Of a DNA stretch of 6,502 nucleotides, positions 5,657 through 6,502 are shown piece by piece. Source of the stretch: Candidatus Methanophaga sp. GoMg3.2 (lineage in GTDB: Archaea > Halobacteriota > Syntropharchaeia > Alkanophagales > Methanospirareceae). The notes beneath the pieces are model-generated. The model did no database searches. It was not told the DNA's origin and worked only from the letters and a program-made list of their open reading frames with translations. Where the stretch lies: contig QBUN01000291.1 of the NCBI GenBank assembly GCA_013180565.1, positions 1 through 6,502 on the forward strand, in the 5' to 3' direction. The translations under genes were made by a program, and so were the position numbers. The stretch's first letter is position 1. Each line of letters starts with the position of its first letter.

Positions 5657-6151
5657 TGAATTATTGTATCTTGGATACGTTATTTCAATAGTCACCTTAT
5701 CGCTACGTGCGATTTCTTTACCTGTATCTACAGATTTAATAAATGCCATGACTTTAAATTTACCACTAAAAGGGACCTCTTTTCTATTCTTCAGCGTGAA
5801 AGTATGACTTGATTTTCCTCCGGGACCAAGGTCTGCCCGTATTAATTGTTCGGTAGGTAATAGCCAGTATCCTGCACCTTTATCTGGATATATCACATCA
5901 ATACTGACAGTATAAGCATCCCGCTGCGTGATATTGTCACCTTTATTCATGACCTTGACGTCGAGAGTAACCGATTCACCGAGATCAATTGCTATGTATC
6001 GGCTATCTAATAGAGAAGGTCCAGGGTCTAAGACGTTAATAGCCACTACTTCTAGTCCTGGCGTTTTTATATTGTGCGATAATGCGCTGAAAGCAATAAT
6101 AGCTACCAATACGACAATTAATGCAATTCCTATTAGGATCTTGCCCTTCAT
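5654..6151 (-). CDS. Small membrane-anchored extracytoplasmic protein, beta-sandwich-like
   Basis: A 165-residue protein I do not recognise by name. Residues 5-24 (ILIGIALIVVLVAIIAFSAL) form one uncleaved-looking membrane anchor after a short basic N-terminus, so the rest should face outside. The ectodomain (about 30-161) is rich in alternating hydrophobic residues. It has LGESVTLDVKVMNKGDNIT (57-75) and a later L-G-P-G-G-K-S-S-H-T-F-T-L block (108-120). This layout is common in CARDB/Ig-like repeats of archaeal surface proteins, where a middle strand precedes LxPGxxxxxTxxL. There is one clear sequon (N73-I-T). The start is well supported: GAGGG (minus strand of 6160-6164) lies 8 bases before the ATG. 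It sits between tRNA-Pro and the PAC2 gene in the same direction. Nothing links its job to either. The fold assignment is inference. Confidence 0.7.
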   Translation of the reverse strand: MKGKILIGIALIVVLVAIIAFSALSHNIKTPGLEVVAINVLDPGPSLLDSRYIAIDLGESVTLDVKVMNKGDNITQRDAYTVSIDVIYPDKGAGYWLLPTEQLIRADLGPGGKSSHTFTLKNRKEVPFSGKFKVMAFIKSVDTGKEIARSDKVTIEITYPRYNNS

Positions 6152-6183
6152 TTATCATGCCCTCGTTTTATTAATTAGTTTAA

Positions 6184-6203
6184 TTTTATTTTATTTTATT
6201 TTA
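6184..6203. repeat. Pentanucleotide tandem repeat (TTTTA)4
   Basis: Four exact copies of TTTTA lie directly against the 3' end of tRNA-Pro (6204). On the minus strand the tRNA precursor therefore continues as TAAAA units rather than a U-run. This gives no obvious terminator between the tRNA and the small membrane-protein gene 52 bases downstream. Confidence 0.85.
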
Positions 6204-6277
6204 TGGGGCAGCCCAGATTCGAACTGGGGTCCATGGCTCCCAAAGCCACGAGGATAACCTGGCTACCCTACTGCCCC
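6204..6277 (-). tRNA. tRNA-Pro (anticodon UGG)
   Basis: A 74-base gene folds into a full cloverleaf. The acceptor stem GGGGCAG/CTGCCCC pairs perfectly at all seven positions, with A73 as discriminator. The D-loop contains AGCCAGGTTA, with conserved A14, G18G19 and A21. The D-stem is G10-U25, G11-C24, G12-C23. The anticodon stem is GTGGC/GCCAT with loop TTTGGGA, giving anticodon UGG and G37 as usual for proline tRNAs. The variable loop has four bases. The T-arm is CCCAG-TTCGAAT-CTGGG. No CCA is encoded and no intron is present. Its U34 makes it a candidate substrate of the Elp3 encoded downstream. No U-run follows, so the precursor may extend into the next gene. Confidence 0.97.
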
Positions 6278-6306
6278 TCACCCTTCTTTCTCTTCTTGTT
6301 TAATTA

Positions 6307-6315
6307 TTTATATAA
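6307..6315 (-). promoter_or_regulatory. Box A (TATA) promoter of tRNA-Pro
   Basis: The minus strand reads TTATATAAA, a near-consensus archaeal box A. Its centre is 34 bases upstream of the mature tRNA 5' end, so transcription would start about 8 bases before the tRNA, as is usual for archaeal tRNA genes. It lies just beyond the stop codon of the upstream gene (TAA at 6328-6330). Confidence 0.65.
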
Positions 6316-6327
6316 TACCACCATATA

Positions 6328-6502
6328 TTAGTGCTTTGCGGCCTTTGTCTTCTCGCGCATCGCTCTTATGCCAATTGCAATATCGGCCATAATCACCCCT
6401 TTTCGATCACCCTTAGCCACTAATACGCGCCCACTCTTTTCCCATTGCGTCTTCGGATATGCTTTCTCTATCTCTACCACAGGCTCCAACTTGAGCAATC
6501 TC
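6328..6502 (-). CDS. C-terminal fragment of an unrecognised protein
   Basis: An open minus-strand frame enters from the right edge and ends in TAA at 6328-6330, giving the last 57 residues of a longer protein. The tail includes LEPVVEIEKAYPKTQW (residues 5-20 of the fragment), GRVLVAKGDRKGVIMADIAI (24-43) and a basic helix-like end IRAMREKTKAAKH. Frame and codon use look genuine: there is a long clean frame, and the stop is followed directly by a tRNA promoter. I do not recognise the family, and the fragment is too short for a confident call. Basic residues are frequent, but no nucleic-acid-binding motif can be named. Confidence 0.6.
   Translation of the reverse strand, partial: RLLKLEPVVEIEKAYPKTQWEKSGRVLVAKGDRKGVIMADIAIGIRAMREKTKAAKH

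Noticed and set aside
5600..5660. CRISPR-like array
   Set aside because: The repeats are 4-5 bases long and directly contiguous, with no spacers, so they are microsatellites.
5598..5807. Plus-strand open frame starting in the TATG repeat
   Set aside because: Its N-terminus (MYMYVCM) is repeat-derived, and the rest is antisense to the 165-residue gene, which has a good Shine-Dalgarno.
5928..6257. Plus-strand open frame running into the tRNA
   Set aside because: It is antisense to the small membrane protein and to most of tRNA-Pro, so it cannot be a normal gene.
6204..6277. tRNA gene as an integration site for a mobile element
   Set aside because: No integrase gene and no second copy of the tRNA 3' end are visible in the window.

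Overview
The window looks like part of an archaeal chromosome, most likely from a euryarchaeon. The clues are a single-chain Elp3 with its zinc motif, a PAC2-family proteasome-assembly-type protein, an intronless tRNA gene without an encoded CCA, and TATA/box A-like promoters about 26-34 bases upstream of the expected starts. Secreted proteins rich in N-glycosylation sequons also fit. I cannot assign a genus from the sequence. An uncultured methanogen/ANME-like lineage is only a guess.

Layout, left to right. (1) Positions 1-203, minus strand: the N-terminus of an exported lamin-tail-domain (LTD) protein that runs off the window, with its own promoter in the 204-317 gap. (2) 318-2645, minus: a large DUF3160 lipoprotein with many N-glycosylation sequons and an unusual cysteine cluster. 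(3) 2655-2783: a divergent promoter/leader region whose two genes have nearly identical 24-base leaders. (4) 2784-3163, plus: a compact hicBA toxin-antitoxin pair, the only plus-strand genes here. (5) 3228-6277, minus: a run in one direction of tRNA-Pro(UGG), a small membrane-anchored beta-sandwich-like protein, a PAC2-family protein and Elp3. (6) 6328-6502, minus: the last 57 codons of an unrecognised gene.

How the parts may work together. The left half encodes cell-surface proteins (LTD protein and DUF3160 lipoprotein) flanked by a mobile-type TA module, typical of an accessory region. The right half is housekeeping: Elp3 modifies U34 of tRNAs, and the neighbouring tRNA-Pro carries the U34 anticodon UGG, so an enzyme and a possible substrate lie together. 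PAC2 and Elp3 are 17 bases apart and probably co-transcribed. The noncoding gaps on both sides of the small membrane protein carry three different short tandem repeats (TTTTA, TTTAC, TATG).

I see no phage, CRISPR array, transposase or recognisable new defence system. The most useful second-look items are the matched leaders of the divergent genes, the HbYX-like C-terminus of the PAC2 protein, the Cys cluster in the DUF3160 protein, the tandem repeats and the tRNA-Pro/Elp3 linkage.
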